Origin: Terebella lapidaria
Lineage: Eukaryota; Annelida; Polychaeta; Terebellida; Terebellidae
Length of the DNA: 64,000 nt
Assembly: GCA_949152475.1 (NCBI GenBank)
Contig: OX424563.1
Span: 3,507,001-3,571,000 of the forward strand
Direction: 5' to 3'
A program made the translations under genes and the position numbers. Positions 46,993-60,183 of the stretch are shown here, piece after piece; within the stretch, counting starts at the first letter, position 1, and every line of letters starts with the position of its first letter. The notes beneath the pieces are model-generated. The model searched no databases and was not told where the DNA came from. It worked only from the letters and a program-made list of their open reading frames with translations.

Positions 46993-48903
46993 AAGTCGAC
47001 CGATATTTTTTGCCTGTCACGAAGGTGCAGTTCTTGCTGACGGGGTGGAGTTAAAATTTGTGGTTTTTCTAGGAATACCAAGACCCAAAAGCGTCAATGA
47101 ATTGATATTGCTCAAATTTAACTTATTGAACTTTGGGCTCTGAAAAGTTGGGGCCCTGAAAAACGATTTGAAAAATGGAATTCGATATAAAATTAGGATA
47201 GAACTCGAGTCTAGCGCGCGTGACAACTGTAACTGCAGTTTTTTTTACCCGCAGGCAATACTGCAACTTTGTGCATTTTCAGAATATAGGAGATAAACTC
47301 TTGAGGTGGTTTTTTTTGCTAATTTTTGCGATGCTAAATGGTATAGTATAATGACTTGACATAGTCATTTGGTCAAATGACAACTTTCTACCAAATTTCA
47401 AACGTCTATCTCAAAACAAATATAGAAAAAGTCGGCACTCTAGCCTATTGTTAAATTTAGCCCCATCGTTGAATTAAAAATTCCGCATACGATTCTGAGA
47501 ATTTGCTTACTTTTGTAGCGGCACAATCTTATGAAATCAGCAAGGTGTCTTCTTGTTCCAAATTACAATATTTTCATTCCTGGTGGATGTACACAAGACC
47601 AATACCGGAAAATGCACAGATTCTTGAGATGCCGTCATCGGCTGAAATTGAACGTCGGGAAGGCCTACTAGTGGATTACCGACTTTTTCAATTTTCGTTG
47701 TAGAACTTCGAAATCTGGTAGGAAATTGCCGTTCGATTCCAAGGTGAAGTGTGCCAAGTTATTACACGATCCCATTTAGCATCGCAGATATATGTTAAAA
47801 AACGGTGTATCCGGTTTTTAAAATGATAGTATGGGCCATATGGACGAAAGTGTTCTCAAGTTTATGCCACATGACATATACGCTTACATAATGTAATTAT
47901 GACACGGAAAAACAGTTTCATTTGTTCCACAATGTACACAAATTACAGGCGAAGTTGTTGTATGTCGCCAACTTTGAGAAATGGTGTAAATCGGTGCATC
48001 TTATGGCACTTCTGGGTTTTCGTTAACCGCATGAAGCAAAAAATAAAAATTATTTGAAATAGTTATTCATCAGTTTCTTATCCGTCGGGTGCGAGTCGTC
48101 AGACAGTTGTCCAGCACGGGACTGCGGCGTGATGGGTCAAGTCTACAACATGGACAGTCGGCCTCCACCTCAATTAACCTCTTTAACATATGTATATGTA
48201 CCAGTGTTATCAAGTCAGATAAAACGCACTCCTCTTTGGAATATACAGAGTGGTAAATTGTCCAAGGTAATATTTAAAATAGGGAATAAGATTGTCATAA
48301 AACAATATCAAATACAATATTGCATGATCTATCTAAGGTACAAAAGGATAGGAATTAAATGTACTCGTAAAAGGTAGTTAGCCTTGGAATGAAAATGGGC
48401 TGTTCAAAACGTCATTATAAAGCCATTTAAAACATTGAACTTAGTGTTTATGAACATAGTGTATGAAATTGGTCGACATTATTTTCATAATCATCATTTG
48501 TTTATTTTGTTTTGCACATTGACACGAGTCAAGTGATTTATGAAACCAACTCAATATCAAATTGGTTGCTGCATGTCACGAATTTTGTCTTGTTTAGTGT
48601 AATTAATTAATGGACTAATAACAACACATGTTATGTGGCTGTCATGTACACAATAAAACAACAAAAATAGGGAAGTGTCGAGATTAAAACATTGTACCTG
48701 AACAGGAGTCCAGGAAGACATTACCAGCACTAAGAAATTATACTGGCATCAACAGTATGATCCAACAGTCATCATCTATCCATTGGTTTCCCATGTTCTA
48801 TCCGCCTTGGTGTTTATAATTGAGGAAACCCGCAATTTATGTATATACGTTCAACAATACCAGTGTTTGAGGTTTATTCCTAGAGCACCGCGTACATTAA
48901 CGA
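46993..48903. other. No gene seen
   Basis: AT-rich DNA upstream of the microexon gene. Frames of 66-86 aa have no domain or splice context. Confidence 0.45.
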
Positions 48904-49406
48904 GTTCATCCATCAGTGAAACACGTTTTTTTACCGTAGTTTTTTTTTTTGATAATCGGATTAACTTGAAATTTTGTGTTTCTCAATTGGGTATCATGTC
49001 GTAATTTTTCACCGAATTTCAGAATTATACCTCAAAAATTGAAAAAGTTGGCAATCTAACCCAATGTTATATTTCAGTCGGGAATGGGATCAAGTAAATT
49101 TAAACAAAGGGCTTTTATCGTGTATATGCCCATACAGAATAAACCTATTGCGTTGATTAGGAGTCGGAAGGCATAGTCGGATTATATTAAATAAATGTGT
49201 TTATTCTGGAGCAATATATAACTCGTACATCAAATAAAAGTTGTTGCTTTTGTGCAGACTCTGAATTCCATGTTGGGCCGAAATATAATAATGGGTTAGA
49301 TTGCCAACTTTCTCAATTTTTGAAATAGAACTATCAAGTTGATCCCATTATCCCATTATTCAAAATAAAACTACGGTCAAAAAGCGTGTTTCACTGATGG
49401 ATGAAC
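48904..49406. mobile_element. MITE with long inverted repeats, copy 1
   Basis: Starts GTTCATCCATCAGTGAAACA and ends with its reverse complement (TGTTTCACTGATGGATGAAC near 49387-49406). Similarity between the arms extends through the CCGTAGTTTT and GCAATCTAACCCAATGTTA-like blocks, about 150-180 bp per arm. The centre includes TATTGCGTTGATTAGGAGTC. Non-coding. Family unnamed here. Confidence 0.75.
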
Positions 49407-50100
49407 TTAGAGTTTAGAGTTGATGGCTGATGTTCAAATGTCATCTCCATCATAATCAACTTTCAGACAAGTTTCGGCAGATAGGACATGGAAGTAGTGA
49501 TTATTCTTTCTTCAAACTTATCATTCATTGTCAACATTCAAGCCTAGTACGTGTGATTAAACAGGAAAGTAATCAAGATGACAGAGTTGAAATTATGTGA
49601 GTTATCAGGGACTATTCGGTCAATTTGAGCCGATAACACAGAAAACAGATGCTACGATTACAAATGTAAATATAATGAAATATTTACATGTATTCACCTA
49701 TAACATGCTGGCAAGCCGGTACATTAAAACTTCGCAGGATGTTTTATTTCCCAAGCACCGAAATACTGCCCAGTCACAGGCAAAAAGTCTATGTCTGTGT
49801 AGAATTAACTTCTTTAACGGCAACTTCATCTATCAGTGAAACACGCTTTTTGGCCGTAGTTTTATTTTGTTTTGGTTCATCGTATCAAGTTTAAATTTTG
49901 TGTGTCTTAATCAGGTAGCATGCCGCAATTTTTCACTAAATTTCAGAATTATATGTATCTCGAAAATTGAAGAAGGTGGCAATCTAAACCAATGTTGAAT
50001 TTTAGGCCCTACATGGATTTTCAGGGTCCGCACCAAAACACTTGTTGGGTCACCGGCCCTCTGGTGCGATACCGTAACCTATTGCAATGGCGTTGCGTTA

Positions 50101-50130
50101 GTCGTCGTCGTCCGTCGTCGTCGTCCGTCT
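50101..50130. repeat. GTC/CGT triplet tract
   Basis: GTCGTCGTCGTCCGTCGTCG-type simple repeat of 30 bp within the composite element. No coding significance is seen. Confidence 0.7.
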
Positions 50131-50642
50131 AAATTTTTATCTTTAAAATTTACGGTCGAATCGTTTTGAAATTTTGCTCAAAAATACCTAAAAATATTTC
50201 GAGAGGGAGGTATTTTTAAGTTTTTTTTATTTTCGCAATGTTTTCAAAATGGCGGCCATTTTTGACAAAAAATGGCCAATTTTATACTTTGGCGGCCATT
50301 TTCTAAAAAAATGTCTGACCACTTTTGAGATTTTTGTTTCAAAAGATTCCCCTCATATACCTCTGTGACGTATATAAGTTTGATTGCCCTGGAATCGCCG
50401 GTCTGTGTTTGGCAGCCATTTTGATTTTTTTCGACGGGTCCCAAATGGGACTTTCCCATGTCAAATTCTCCTATGCTTTATAATGGGAAACATGTTCCCT
50501 GATATCTCACTCAATATTGAGATTAGAGATTAGGAATAAATTGTGGACAAATAGGGAATGATATATGCCAAATATTCTCGTGACCTTGAATTTGACCTCT
50601 GACCTCATTTTCAAGGTCAGAGCACAAAGTGGCTAAACTTAA

Positions 50643-51107
50643 GTTCATCCATCAGTGAAACACGCTTTTTGACCGTAGTTTTGTTTTAAATAATCGGATC
50701 AACCTGTTATTTTGTGTGCATTAGTTGGGCATCATACCGTAATTTGTCACCAAATTTCAGAGTTATATCTCAAAAATTTTAACAATTGGCAATCTGACCA
50801 AAAGTTAAGTTTCGGCCCCAACAGTCTGCACAAACAACAACAACTTTTATTCGATGTTCGAGTTGCTTCAGAATAAACATATTTACTTAATATACACTGA
50901 CTATGTCTTCCGACTCCAAATCAATACAATAGGAATATTCTGTATGGCCATAAACACGATAAAAGCCCTGAATTTGTTGAATTTCACTTGATCCCATTTT
51001 GGACTGAAATTTAACATTGGATTAGATTGCTAACTTTCTCAATTTTTGTTGACCTGATTATTCAAAACAAAACTATGGCCAAAAAACGTGTTTCACTGAT
51101 GGATGTA
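50643..51107. mobile_element. MITE copy 2, nested
   Basis: Starts GTTCATCCATCAGTGAAACA; the right end is the inverse with slight change (TTTCACTGATGGATGTAC). It is flanked on each side by related sequence (AGGAATAAAT[TA]GTGGAC ... GAGCACAAA[GA]TGGCTAA), so it separates two copies of an older repeat. Confidence 0.7.
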
Positions 51108-51731
51108 CTCGAGTTTACTTTACAGATCAGGAATAAATAGTGGACATATAGGACATATAAATTGTGTATATATAGGGATTGATATAAGCTGAATATTCTC
51201 ATCAACTTGTATTTGACCTTTGACATTATTTTCAAAGTCAGAGCACAAAATGGCTAATTGTTTGTTTGTATGCAACTTTATGGCTTGATAATCAAGTGTG
51301 TACATATGAAATAATATATATGATGAATATTGTTATGACCTTGAATTTGACCTTTGACCTCATTCTTCTGTCATAATGGAAGCTGTATGGAGTAAATTCC
51401 TAGAACATTTCGAGATGTTTTAAAACCAAACATTTTCCCGGTAACCTTTCTTAGCCCTCGGGCTAATGTTTTTATCAGTGCAATAGGTGCATTCTGTACG
51501 GGCATAAACACAATTAATGCCATGCATTTGTTGTAAAAATCGTTTGATCCCAATTTTTTTTGAAATGTAACATAGGGATTGATATCCGACTTTTTAATTT
51601 TTTGAGAGAGAATTCCGAAATTTGGTGGAAAATTACGGCATGATACTCGATTCAGACGCACAAAATTTCAAGTTGATCCGAGTTTCTAAAACAAAACAAC
51701 GACCAAAAAGCGTGTTTCTGTGATAGATGAA

Positions 51732-53211
51732 TTTGACTTTACAATATAAACATTGATGTGTCACATTGATTGTGATGCTATATATCTAATATCTATATAC
51801 TAGCTTGTGTTTTTTGTGAAGTTATTTACCGGTGTTTTCCTTTATTCACCGATCACCAATGAGAAATCAATCGGAAGTTATTGTCTGCAGCAGTTGTCTC
51901 CTGTTTTTGAAACTTCAAAGAAACCTTGAGAAAATATTACATATAAACCAGGTTATTTTAATATTGAATGTGAGAAACATACACTATGCCTTTCGGTCAA
52001 TATAAGATCATGGGTAGGCCTATGTCCATCACGTGCACACACCTACAATTTGTATCATTGCTGGTTGTATACATGTGGGAGGTGAGAAGGAGCAGACGTA
52101 ATTGATAAATTATCCATCCAGGCCTGCCTCATGTGAAATATCAATTATCCACGAGAACGATTGAGGCTGATAGTCCGAGTCCAATGACGAAACCGGTTGA
52201 TATAGTTTTTGCCTGTAATTATGACACTTTTATTGTAACGATACTTCGATACTGATCTCTCCATCTTGACAACTTTCTAGTTATGACGATCCTAAATTGG
52301 AGACAATAACGGTAACTAACAACTTGACCCAAGTTTTCTATGTCTACTCCTGTTAAATGTCATATAAAAACCACATGAGAACTATTTCTCCGACTCGACC
52401 ACTCTTCCAAATGGAGTAATGAATAAAAGGCCATTAAATGTGCCGGTACATCTACACCGTAAATGCACTTTATGGATAAACACTTTTTGGTGCACATTTT
52501 TGCTCATATCGTAATAATTGTAACAGTTTTAAATTGGTCTATGTATATGCCATATGCTTGAAGGTAGAGCGCTGGTTTTTATATAGGAAGTCACGTATGG
52601 TACATATTATGATAACCTTGAACTTGAACTGGTACAATTTTTGTGCCTAAATTTTATGTCGTGCCTTTGCTGGAAACCGTTGGTGAAACATAATGAACCC
52701 CAATGTATTGTAACGAATACCACTTTGTTCGGATGAGAGAATACCTGCTTGCAGAGTCGCCAACAATTTAAGTGAGCAGCTTGAAGGGCAGGATTCGAGG
52801 GCGACCATTGTTCAAGAGCAGGCAAGCTAGAACTTGAAGAGCAGACAAGCTAGCAAGGAAGACTCGCGGAATACAGTTATCACAGAATAAGTCTTTTCAT
52901 GGAGAATTTCTGTTTGGACTCTTGGAACGAGAGCGAGAAAGTCCTAGGGCCTATACCGGTCTCAACCTAGGCCCAAGGGAAAGCGCTGGTGCCAAATGTT
53001 GCTAGAGCAAAGGTCAGCACTCTGATGTGATGTATAGACTGAAGCTGCTGCACTGCCACCTAAATGATGTCACCAGGAAAAATATCAGGAAAGACTCCGT
53101 CTGCCTTGAGTCCATGGATGCTTGAAATTGACAACTTTGACATTCTATTCTGGCGGACAATTGTGTCAAACCTTAGACTGGACTACCATCTACTCATAGA
53201 TCAAAATAGAT
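51732..53211. other. No gene seen
   Basis: Mostly unremarkable. The part from about 52700 may be the interior of the decayed LTR retrotransposon that follows, but I see no diagnostic motif there. Confidence 0.4.
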
Positions 53212-53322
53212 GATAAAGAGAAGACGGCTTTTGCCACTCGAGTGCATGGGCTTCATCAGTCCGCAGTGATGCCTTGTGGACTGGTTTTGGCTACACTTGA
53301 GCGCAATGTAACTGATTTCAGA
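53212..53322 (+). pseudogene. Reverse transcriptase fragment of a decayed gypsy element
   Basis: The plus frame reads DKEKTAFATRVHGLHQSAVM, then PCGLVLATLERN. It aligns with the gypsy RT segment TAFATR-GLYQF-VMPFGL-NAPATFERLM, with substitutions and a missing residue. The catalytic motifs before and after are not recognisable. An isolated remnant. Confidence 0.7.
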
Positions 53323-53574
53323 TCCGTCTTGCCCCATTTTGCAGATTATTAAGACAAAAATGTGGAGACAGAATGCCTATCAACGATTTATTTCACAAAT
53401 GAAGTGAACAGTCAAGTGAGAGTGATATTCGGATTAATTCAAATCATTTAATAACATTTCTAAACGGTCAATAAGGTATCTGAAGTGAAAAACAACGTAA
53501 TACACATGCCTTTCATATGTTGACAATAACTTGATGCAGTAAAACATATACACATATTTCAGAGAACATCACTC

Positions 53575-54230
53575 TTGACAGTCAGGACATAACTGGAATT
53601 CCATGTCGGTGCAATTTGCGTGCGCCCACCTCATGCATTGTACACACTGCACCCACTGTTCCCCTGGAGAGTGAAGCCCGTTGATGCCTCAGTTGTGTTG
53701 GAGGATCGTTTGGATGTGTTTGTGGATCTACCTCCCTCTCTGAGCCCTGTCGATGCCTCCCTGGATATGGATGTGGAGCCTGTTGGTGCCTTTGAGTCAA
53801 AGGAGCAGGAGGGTGCGAACATGGAGCCTGTGGGTGCCTCCAAATTCAAGGATCCCATGGGTGCGTCCGTGGAGACCTCGGGTACCTCTGAGTCTAGCCC
53901 ATAGGTGTGGTCATGGATCACTTGGATGCAGTTGTGGAGGCCAAGGGTGCCGCTGTTGAACTCGTGGCTGTAGCTGTGTAGGACATGGTTTTGGACGTAG
54001 ACCCGTGCTCCCTCAACGACCTACGGGACTGCTCCCATTGGAAGGTGATGTTGAAAATCATCGCTATAGGTGAACCCAGTGACCGGATACGGGCCAGCAC
54101 CACCGTGCCCAGGGATGGCAAGATCTTCATTACACGCCACGAGCCTCGGCAAAGCCTTGCCCAGCTACAGGAACAACTGCAAACCTTGCAGAGACAGATC
54201 CAGAAGCTCCAGGACATGCAGCACTGAAGG
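53575..54230 (+). pseudogene. Broken ORF remnant upstream of the LTR
   Basis: One frame (to 53904) carries repeats like PVDAS, EPVGA and EPVGAS. A second frame from about 53913 to 54227 is interrupted by TAG near 53979 and ends in a coiled-coil-like LAQLQEQLQTLQRQIQKLQD. Together they look like a once-continuous retroelement protein with a frameshift and a stop. Identity unknown. Confidence 0.4.
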
Positions 54231-54239
54231 GACTCAGTG

Positions 54240-54660
54240 GGCTAGGGAGGGGCCAGTGTTATACGTGGCTACATTGTAATGTAATGTAGCATAATACCGG
54301 CCCCCCCCCCCCCCCTAGCTCATGGACTCGCCCAACGCGCTTCTCCCCTGCAGCTCTGCTCAGCCAGTCCACTGCCGAGCTCTACTTGCCTTCAGGATCA
54401 TGGACTCATCCAGAGATCGCCATTGGCCAGCAGCAACTGTGCCCCGTGATCCCTGGGTCAACGGGCGGGGTACGAACTGTGCTTCGACCTCTTTGCTTGC
54501 TGACCTCTGACGTGGAAAGATCAATTCCCCAATCTACGCCATCAGCAACAGGGAGCCGGTCCACGTGACCAACAGATAAAATGCTTGTATACTACCTTCA
54601 ATAAAGTTTATAGAAATAATATTCCTGTTGCTTATCGTTAAACCCAGTATCGACAACAAT
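54240..54660 (+). mobile_element. Polypurine tract and probable 3' LTR of the decayed retroelement
   Basis: GGGCTAGGGAGGGGCCAG is followed at about 54256 by TGTTATACGTGGC, a typical TG start. The sequence runs through a poly-C tract and AATAAA (about 54599) to CGACAACA (about 54660), a typical CA end. No partner LTR was found in the window, so the element is 5'-truncated or this LTR call is wrong. Confidence 0.45.
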
Positions 54661-54663
54661 ATG

Positions 54664-54846
54664 ATGGCCATCCAGTATCTAGGCCAGTAGTGGCACAATA
54701 TGGGCTCTCCTTATTGGTGATGATCTGAATCTATAATGGTCATCCAGTCTCTAGACCAGTAGTGGCACAATATGGGCTGTCCTTATTGGTGATGGTTTGA
54801 ATCTATAGTGGCCATCCAATCTCTGGGCCAGTAGTGGCACAATATT
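54664..54846. repeat. 72-bp tandem repeat, 2.5 copies
   Basis: Units start at 54664, 54736 and 54808 with ATGG[CT]CATCCA and contain CCAGTAGTGGCACAATATGG. A few substitutions separate them. Confidence 0.85.
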
Positions 54847-55101
54847 AATGGTAGCCTACCGGGCCAGTAACTGTAAAATACTTCTGGCGATGTTGGATCA
54901 ACTTCATTGGACCAAGGTTGGGCCAACATCGTGGAATGGCCAAATGGCCGCCATGTTGGATTAGATATTTTGATAATTGCCAATTTTCATAATTGGTGAG
55001 GGGCACTTATTTTATGGAGGCAGAATGACAAATCAGCAATGAATCCATAAATTTTCAAAAGTTTAATGTCTTTATTCACGGATGAAATGAGTGATGATTT
55101 T

Positions 55102-55637
55102 TTGTTTTTTTACTCCTGACCCCCCCCCCCCCCCCCCAACCAAGCCCTCGCGCCTGTCCTGAGACAAATACCTGTGATTTCAATGTTCTCTAGATCTAAA
55201 GGTGACAAGGGTAAGTTGAAACAAAAATATTTTGTCGCGTCATGGAAAAATGTGCTTTGAAAATATACCTGAAAAATTCATGTGGAATAATAGGTCTCAC
55301 TGAGCACTACACTCTTAACAAATGATATGGCTAATGAAAGAATAGGCCTAACCCCGGCACCGAGGTAAGTTGAAACACTCATTCTCCACTGGGGGGACAC
55401 ATGATGCGGTAACTTTCAGAATGGACGCTGCGTGGACGTATATTTAAATTGTGTGTTTTTGGCATTTATAACGTATATTAGCGCTATTTTTTGGTCAATA
55501 TTTTCTGATTTGTCTTGCCTGAACCAAATCTACATGTAGTGAGATTCCGTCGTGTTCCATTGTTTTTTTTTACTCCTGACCCCCCCCCCCCCCCCCACCA
55601 AACCCTCGCGCCTGTCCTGAGACAAATGCCTGTGATT
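55102..55637. repeat. Direct repeat pair with long poly-C
   Basis: About 75 bp at 55102-55180 recurs at 55561-55637: TTTTTTACTCCTGACC, a run of about 17-19 C, then CCCTCGCGCCTGTCCTGAGA and CAAAT[AG]CCTGTGATT. The 380 bp between are not coding. Could be ends of an unrecognised transposon or a local duplication. Confidence 0.75.
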
Positions 55638-57763
55638 GAAATATTTCACACTGTAACATTTTGTAGCCTATTGGAATACGGGATACTAGAGTACCCGTTC
55701 GCTTGTTTCATTGCATGTCTATCTGACAAATTTATAACGTTATCTAATAGGCTACCACGGTAGGCCTACAGTAAATACATTTTTTATCCGTTCTGTATCA
55801 CCCAGTCACGAGGTATGGGTACAGAATGATTCCTTTCCATCAGGGTTCGCGCCGATTAGGCAATATCCGGTCAAACGACCTTGACCCCCTGCTGTCATCA
55901 AGTCTGTCAAAATGAGTATTTTTCAGGTAAAACTTCGTTATTCATGTGTGTAGGATCAAATAAACACATGAGTCGGAATCTTTGTTGGTAGAATGAATTC
56001 GAATACTTTCGATTGGCAGGATAGATCTAGATCATCCAGATAAAAAAGTTAAATCCGCGTTGCCGTGGACTGTCACCTGGTCACTGTGTGTGATCCATTC
56101 CAGGTACTGTAGTGTAGGACTGTCATTGACATTTCAAGACTGTCACTGTCATGACTGTCCTCTGTGGTTAGGCCCAGCCAGGTCAGTGTAGGGCTAATGG
56201 ACCTTTTCACAGAGGCCTCTCGGAGACAATGAATATTCGGCAATCGTCGGGTTATTCCGTGAACTCAAACTAACCACTGAAGACTGCTCGCTCGCACTTG
56301 CGTGTCATGGCAACCTAAAACCACGTTCGTGAAACTCCGTGCAATAAGCGTGCAATTTACTAGTAGCACGTGGACATATATTACATAATCCAAAATAGCG
56401 TGGTAGATGTTTTGGCATGAAAATTTGTAAATCAAATCTATTGCGTATCAAATTTTTAATGATACTGAATTTAAAACATTCAATACAATGCTCCATAACC
56501 TCGAATAAGCCTTCTGACGTGAAAACACGGCAGAAAAATTATGTACACTGTTGCCGTAAATTTACTTATTTTGTCTAGCAAATTGGCAAAAATAAATTAA
56601 GAGACCGTAATATTCATTTGTGAATATTTTTATTCCATTGTATATTCACTTGATTCATTAACTGTAATATCTTGAATACCCTATATCTGTGCTAGAGTAG
56701 GTAAATTTCATGTCCGATAAATATCTATGTAATGATAGTGTGAATGAATCTGTGGTACGACCCTCGAGCATTGCCAGAGTTACCTCTTCTCATGCGCTGT
56801 CTCACGCCAGGTGGAATATTGTACATTTTAACCTGAAAAACCAGCTCCTTCGTAATTTACGATATATAATTTCAAACATACAGCGTGTTGACTATTACCG
56901 TTCGAGATGCTGCATTATGGTAATTGAGTTCCACGGATGATAGTCCGTTGACCAGTTTCTTTCCAAGATTGCACGTGCTAGCCGCACGTGGTTTTAGTAT
57001 TATGTCGAACGACTGTTTATACCCGCCTCAAGAATCTCGTACTATTTTCGTTTCAGATTGATAAAATAAACACAAACGGCCAATATGACAACTCTACTTA
57101 TGATAATACATGTACTTCATATTTTGTATATTTTGATGTGAAAATTGGCTTTATTTCCGCTACAAAGATTTTGTTTACGACCCTTAAATGACTCGAATGC
57201 GAGCACTTGTGATTGGTCGGAAAATGGCAGCATTCGGGAAATTTTGGTGGCAAAGTCTAATGAAAAGGTCCATTATAGCCAAATACGAGTAGAAATTTTC
57301 GTAACCGAGTGCTCAGCAGTGTGTTACTAAAGTCAAGTTCATCTGTCGGTGAAACATGCTTTTTGGTTGTAGTTTTGTTTTGGATAGTAGATTCAAACTG
57401 AAGTTAGTCAACTTAATTAGTAAGTTACTCCTTACTGAATACTGTATATCGTAATATAACCATGATAACTGGATACTTAAGTACTGTTGAGAAAGATTTT
57501 AATGTAGTAGATCTAGTAGACTATAGACTAGATCTACTATTGCCGGGACATCGAAAATTCAAAATTAATAAGCACACGTCTGATCGCCTGGCATCAAACG
57601 AGCACACAATTACAGCAGAGTCTAAATGTTGCACACAGACTCGTGATGAAAAAACATAACCATGAAAGGTGATGAAACAATGGAACTCACACCTTCTAAA
57701 CCGATTGTAGAGGCAAATGTATGACAATGATAGCATGAAAAACAATGCACGTCCAAAATCAAA
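55638..57763. other. No gene seen
   Basis: AT-rich. A lone end of the GTTCATC...GTGAAACA MITE family lies at about 57336-57395. Other frames are unsupported. Confidence 0.45.
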
Positions 57764-57973
57764 TACTGTAAACCTGGAAAGTATTAGCGTCCATTTATTC
57801 AGCGTTTTTAGCATTTTGAAAAAATTCGCTGATATTTATGGACGCTAAGTCATAAAATACGGGTTTGCATTTCTGTATCTGTCATTCACCGGCTAAATTA
57901 AATGACCGCTAATATGTCCACTTTGGTGAAAACACTAAACATAATGGACCCAAATATTTCTGGGTTTACAGTA
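57764..57973. mobile_element. Tc1/mariner-like MITE
   Basis: About 210 bp with inverted ends CTGTAAACCTGGAAA and TTTCTGGGTTTACAG, each flanked by TA. A TA target is typical of Tc1/mariner. The interior repeats AGCGTCCAT...ATGGACGCTAA in inverted form. No transposase. Class inferred from the TA target and ends. Confidence 0.65.
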
Positions 57974-60183
57974 AATTGCGAACAAAATTCACCAGTAACC
58001 GGTTAGCCAATACCTTGCTTGGTTTCGCCTACAGCTTGGTACTAGTCCATGCAAAAAAAACGGTCACCGAACGGCCTGAAAACCCGGGATTTTCGTGTTG
58101 GGCCAATATCTCATGAAATTCATAGTGTACATGCACCAATGAATGTGTCATAGCCATGGGGACCATCATGGCCATTCTATTGAAACATTTTGAGTAGTCT
58201 GCATTCGATACATTTCATATATTTTCCAGTTGTGAGAGATTTCTGGCAACCTCTACCTGGGTCAGCAAACTGCCATCAGCATGAATATTTTAGATTTTTT
58301 TTTTTCCTTGGAAAATATTATCCTTGATGATAAATTTGCATCTGACAGTTGATTTGGTCAGCTATCTCAGGTAAATAATATTACCTGCAACAATTTATGC
58401 CCATTTACTGATGATGGTTATATCACCGATTTATGTCAGACGCTAATACCATGAGTACAGTGCTCTGCGTGGGACGGTGGAAGTCAATTCCTAACCTGTT
58501 AGAAGCCTTTTTGTAACCATCAACGAATACTCGCCTACCGGTACTCGTATAAGCCCTGATCAGGTGTCATCAGTCCCCTGGTGGGCAGATGGTGAACTAG
58601 TGCCACCTGGGTATGAGCACAAGTACAGGTTTCGTAAGCAAACAATAAAGTCTAATTATCGTCTTCTCTGAGGGGCAAAGCCCTCTAGAAAGACGAAATG
58701 CCTCCTGTGTTCCTAAATCCAATGAAATATCCACTTGTTGCCGTGTTTTCCTCCCACAATTTACTGTTCTGAAGTTCTGAAGCATGATGTTTTCTAAAAA
58801 AAATGTACCTTGGTAATGTTAGCGATTATTTCATTGGCACAACTAGTTTAGTCCATATAAAGTATATTTTAAATTAAATTAATTTTTGGCATAAAAAGTA
58901 ACACTTCAGTCACATTTACAGTAGAGGTCTAGTAAAGTGCTATATTTAAGTCCGAGTAGCATATTGCGATGGTCCATGACACCTCAATCTCGGTATTGAT
59001 GGCATAGGCAGCCCATTTGAAATTATGTGATGTTTTTTTTCCTCATGACTGATAATTTCGGACGAGGAAAGTCTTTAAATTACTAGTACAGGTATATCAA
59101 TCTACCATTCCAACAATATTTACCTTCGAGACCTGTGGTAACTTTTTCATAGGGTAAACAATGGCCACTTTCTGTTCGTGTGCACACAATCGTCTACTTT
59201 ACATCGTCGTATTGCTTGGGGAATGTCCCTGACAATTACCATATTTGGTACATGTTCACCATGTTCACTTGCGCACCATTATACGTCACAGCCTTGACTT
59301 TCAGACCTCTAAGCCAATGAAATATTTGCTTGAATTACATTTTCCCCTGAAAATAGCCAACAAGATGTGCCAAGATTTTTGACACCCTGACCGAGGTTCC
59401 CACCCCGATCAGCAGTTCTGTATCGGCCTGTCGATAGACCTAGATGATGAATGTAGCCTGGGTTAGGTAAACTCCATGGCTGTACAGTCTATTCTCAGTA
59501 GTCTGGTAACGTCAACAGTTGCAATGTAAGGGAAAGGTCAAAATTTGACACTGCACTTAAACTTGTCGATTTCGAAAGCCTTAAAACTAAATGTATGCTT
59601 AGTTTTTTATACAGCTTTTTCCAGTGTCTAAGCGGGTCCCATAATTCAAGGTGTACCATTCGCTAAATTCTATGAATTGTTTGCACTGTTGTTTTGGCAA
59701 CTATACTAAAATAAATACAACTTTGCACATATTGAAAATACCCGCAATCTGATGCAAAATTTGCAGGCAATAATATTATCTGAGCCTGCGTAGTCGCACC
59801 ACAACTAGACCTGGAACGACACGACTGACATGCCACCAAACAAACATTGACATGTCATTATGTATTATCAGCACATGTGTATAACATTGCTGTTTTTCAA
59901 GAGTTACATGTCCCATACACACCATGTTAGTGATTTGATAAACATATGACTGAAATATGACTAAAATGACCTGTTATCACGTTGAAAGGCAACAACGTAT
60001 AATCCCATGTCTCATGTGTCTAGCGTATTTGATAGTTTCTAATGAATGTGTTTACATCCACCATATACAGGATCAGCTTAATAAGACCAGTAGCTGTCCA
60101 AGGAGAAATGGAATTGAGACACTTCCCTGTACCCTGAGCCTGACCCGACCGTGAGCTCTGCTCTGCTTCTGAACAAAACGACG
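57974..60183. other. Upstream region of the PLCXD-type gene
   Basis: No coding exon was recognised. Just before the first ATG, CATATACAG at 60062-60070 is a plausible acceptor of a 5' UTR exon. An ATG at 60109 opens a 9-codon upstream frame (MELRHFPVP) ending at 60138. No TATA box is evident. Confidence 0.4.

Larger units (their letters stand above)
49825..51731. mobile_element. MITE copy 3, expanded by nested insertion
   Basis: The left arm starts TTCATCTATCAGTGAAACAC (49825) and the right arm ends near 51731 with the inverse. The 1.9-kb interior contains another member (50643-51107), GTC triplet repeats and duplicated TGACCTTGAATTTGACCT segments (about 50578, 51205 and 51336). The outer pair may instead be two independent copies in opposite orientation. 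Confidence 0.5.
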
